Shown here in pieces: positions 6,979 through 8,239 of a stretch of DNA of 8,239 nucleotides. Position 1 is the stretch's first letter; every line of letters begins with the position of its first letter. The DNA is taken from the NCBI GenBank assembly GCA_023251195.1, contig JAHEZG010000170.1, forward strand, positions 1 to 8,239, written 5' to 3'. The translations under genes and the position numbers were made by a program. The notes beneath the pieces are model-generated. The model was given only the letters and a program-made list of their open reading frames with translations. It had not been told where the DNA came from and did no database searches. The DNA is from Chitinophagaceae bacterium (lineage in GTDB: Bacteria > Bacteroidota > Bacteroidia > Chitinophagales > UBA10324).

Positions 6979-8127
6979 ATGCATCTTCCTTCGCTGTTTG
7001 CACGCCGTTATTTGGTTTCGAAAAAGTCAACTCAGGCAATAAATATTCTGAGCGGAATTTCGGTTTTAGGAATGTTGGTTGGAAGCATGGGATTGGTATT
7101 GGTGCTTTCAGTTTTCAATGGGTTTGAAAGCTTGGTCGTTTCGCTCTACGATAAATTTTATCCGGAAATTATTATTTCACCAAGTACAGGAAAATTTTTC
7201 AGTGAAAATTCCATTCATTATGATGAGCTGAAAAAAGTGGATGGAATAAAAGCATACTCTCTTCAACTGGAAGAAAAAGCATTGTTACGATTTGGAGATA
7301 ATCAATACATCGCTACTGTTCGTGGTGTTGACAGTAATTTCACACAGATAAGTTCAGTTCAGAACTCCATGTTTCATGGGCAGTTTTTATTGCATAGTAA
7401 CAGTTATCCGTATGCAGTTGTTGGTGCGGGAATTGAACAGGCATTGGGATTAAATTATGATAATCCGTTTAATGAACTATCCATTTACATTCCAAAAAAA
7501 GGAGTGAGTTATGTATTAAACCCAGAGGATGCTTTTAATCGTGAGTTGATTCGTCCCATTGGAAGTTTCAGTATTCAACAGGAGTTTGATATGGAATATG
7601 TATTTGTTCCGATGGAATTTATGAGAACATTATTGAATGAACCTGAAGCTGTTTCTGCAATTTCGATTGCAATAAATTCAGGGGCAAATGTTGACCGGAT
7701 AAAAAATGATGTGAAAAAAATATGCGGAAAAAATTTTGAAGTGCTTGACCGATACGAACAAAACAAATCGTTGTATGCAATTATGAAAATTGAAAAGTGG
7801 GTGGTATATGCTGTTCTTACTTTCATTTTAATTGTTGCCGCTTTCAATATCATCGGGTCGCTTTCGATGTTGATTATTGATAAGCGAAAAGACATCAATA
7901 TTCTACGGGTGATGGGAGCTGATTTACCCTCGATAAAAAAAATATTTTTGTACGAAGGAATTTTACTCTCATTCATTGGTTGTGTTTCCGGATTTATTTT
8001 ATCTGTGATACTGATTTTGCTCCAGAAAAAATTCGGATTGATTGAAATCGGCGGCGGAACATTTGTGGTGAATGCCTATCCTGTAAAAATGCAACTGATG
8101 GATTTTGTATTAGTGTTTTTTACCTAA
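6979..8127 (+). CDS. LolC/E-like (FtsX/MacB) ABC transporter permease, frame broken near 3' end
   Basis: The product (382 residues as read) resembles LolC/LolE permeases of the lipoprotein-release ABC system. An N-terminal LFARRYLVSKK leads into TM1 (about 24-47, ending VLSVFNGFE). A periplasmic MacB-like domain (about 50-270) follows, then TM2 (275-299), the cytoplasmic coupling stretch DKRKDINILRVMGA (301-314), TM3 (323-348) and the first residues of TM4 (373-382). The frame then stops at TAA 8125-8127 inside TM4. The expected ending, LMGIGVMASWIPMMRK, continues in the -1 frame to a TAA at 8202-8204; rejoining the frames gives about 408 residues, normal for the family. The protein as written lacks most of TM4 and the C-terminus. 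The ATPase partner (LolD-like) is not in this window. A sequencing indel in the T-run is the simplest cause; a real mutation is next. Confidence 0.88.
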   Translation: MHLPSLFARRYLVSKKSTQAINILSGISVLGMLVGSMGLVLVLSVFNGFESLVVSLYDKFYPEIIISPSTGKFFSENSIHYDELKKVDGIKAYSLQLEEKALLRFGDNQYIATVRGVDSNFTQISSVQNSMFHGQFLLHSNSYPYAVVGAGIEQALGLNYDNPFNELSIYIPKKGVSYVLNPEDAFNRELIRPIGSFSIQQEFDMEYVFVPMEFMRTLLNEPEAVSAISIAINSGANVDRIKNDVKKICGKNFEVLDRYEQNKSLYAIMKIEKWVVYAVLTFILIVAAFNIIGSLSMLIIDKRKDINILRVMGADLPSIKKIFLYEGILLSFIGCVSGFILSVILILLQKKFGLIEIGGGTFVVNAYPVKMQLMDFVLVFFT

Positions 8128-8204
8128 TGGGAATTGGTGTAATGGCTTCCTGGATTCCAATGATGCGAAAGATGAATAACACAACAAGATTATCTTTCGA
8201 ATAA
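8116..8204 (+). other. Frameshift site (T6 run) and out-of-frame C-terminus of the permease
   Basis: A run of six T (8116-8121) is followed by ACC and the premature TAA (8125-8127). Stepping back one base after the second TTT reads TAC, CTA, ATG and so on, encoding YLMGIGVMASWIPMMRKM and then NNTTRLSFE before TAA 8202-8204. The segment supplies the end of TM4 and a short basic tail, as expected for LolC/E-type permeases. A seventh T would restore one continuous frame. Confidence 0.8.
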
Positions 8205-8239
8205 AATATTTTCCCTGAAGAAACATTTCCTGAAATAAA

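Noticed and set aside
7575..7976. 133-codon minus-strand frame inside the permease gene
   Set aside because: It is a mirror of the strongly supported permease coding frame and has no family features.
8110..8127. Programmed -1 frameshift as the main explanation for the permease break
   Set aside because: The slippery heptamer is imperfect (G first), no clear downstream stem is evident, and such permeases are not known to me to use recoding; an indel is simpler. It is kept only as an alternative in the finding.

Overview
The window looks like chromosomal DNA of a Bacteroidota (Bacteroidetes) bacterium. The evidence is an AT-rich sequence, a TAnnTTTG-type -7 element (TACATTTG) just before rbfA, almost no Shine-Dalgarno sequences, and a gene set typical of that phylum: a DUF4350/MoxR/DUF58 operon, an MsbA-like exporter, and rbfA followed by a LolC/E-type permease. 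No genus can be assigned from the sequence alone.

Region 1 (1-3578, + strand) is the 3' part of a tight operon. It holds a DUF4350 membrane protein cut by the left window edge, a MoxR-family AAA+ ATPase, and a DUF58 protein that probably starts at a TTG codon. The gaps are 6 and 4 bases. In such operons the MoxR ATPase is thought to act as a chaperone for the vWA-like DUF58 partner at the inner membrane. A convergent RDD-family membrane protein gene (3681-4118, - strand) follows. RDD genes often accompany this operon type. The two converge on a perfect 23-bp inverted repeat (3587-3665), which could be a shared terminator, an interspersed repeat, or both.

Region 2 (about 4136-4740) is the least ordinary part. 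A small GxxExxY/PD-(D/E)XK-like gene (- strand) is bracketed by degenerate CACAGAG/CTCTGTG repeats. One pair of these forms an inverted repeat matching at 12 of 13 bases, enclosing a unit of about 580 bp, and another repeat copy abuts the start codon. It looks like a gene-plus-repeat cassette set between housekeeping genes.

Region 3 (4748-8239) starts with a full-length MsbA-like ABC exporter (- strand). Across a 49-bp intergenic region it is divergent from rbfA (30S maturation) and a LolC/E-like permease gene (+ strand). The permease frame ends early at 8127. Its family-typical C-terminus continues in the -1 frame to 8204, right after a run of six T, so the gene carries a frameshift or the sequence an indel error. 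The last 35 bases show no recognisable feature. No gene-free stretch longer than 300 bases, tRNA, rRNA, insertion sequence or CRISPR array was seen.
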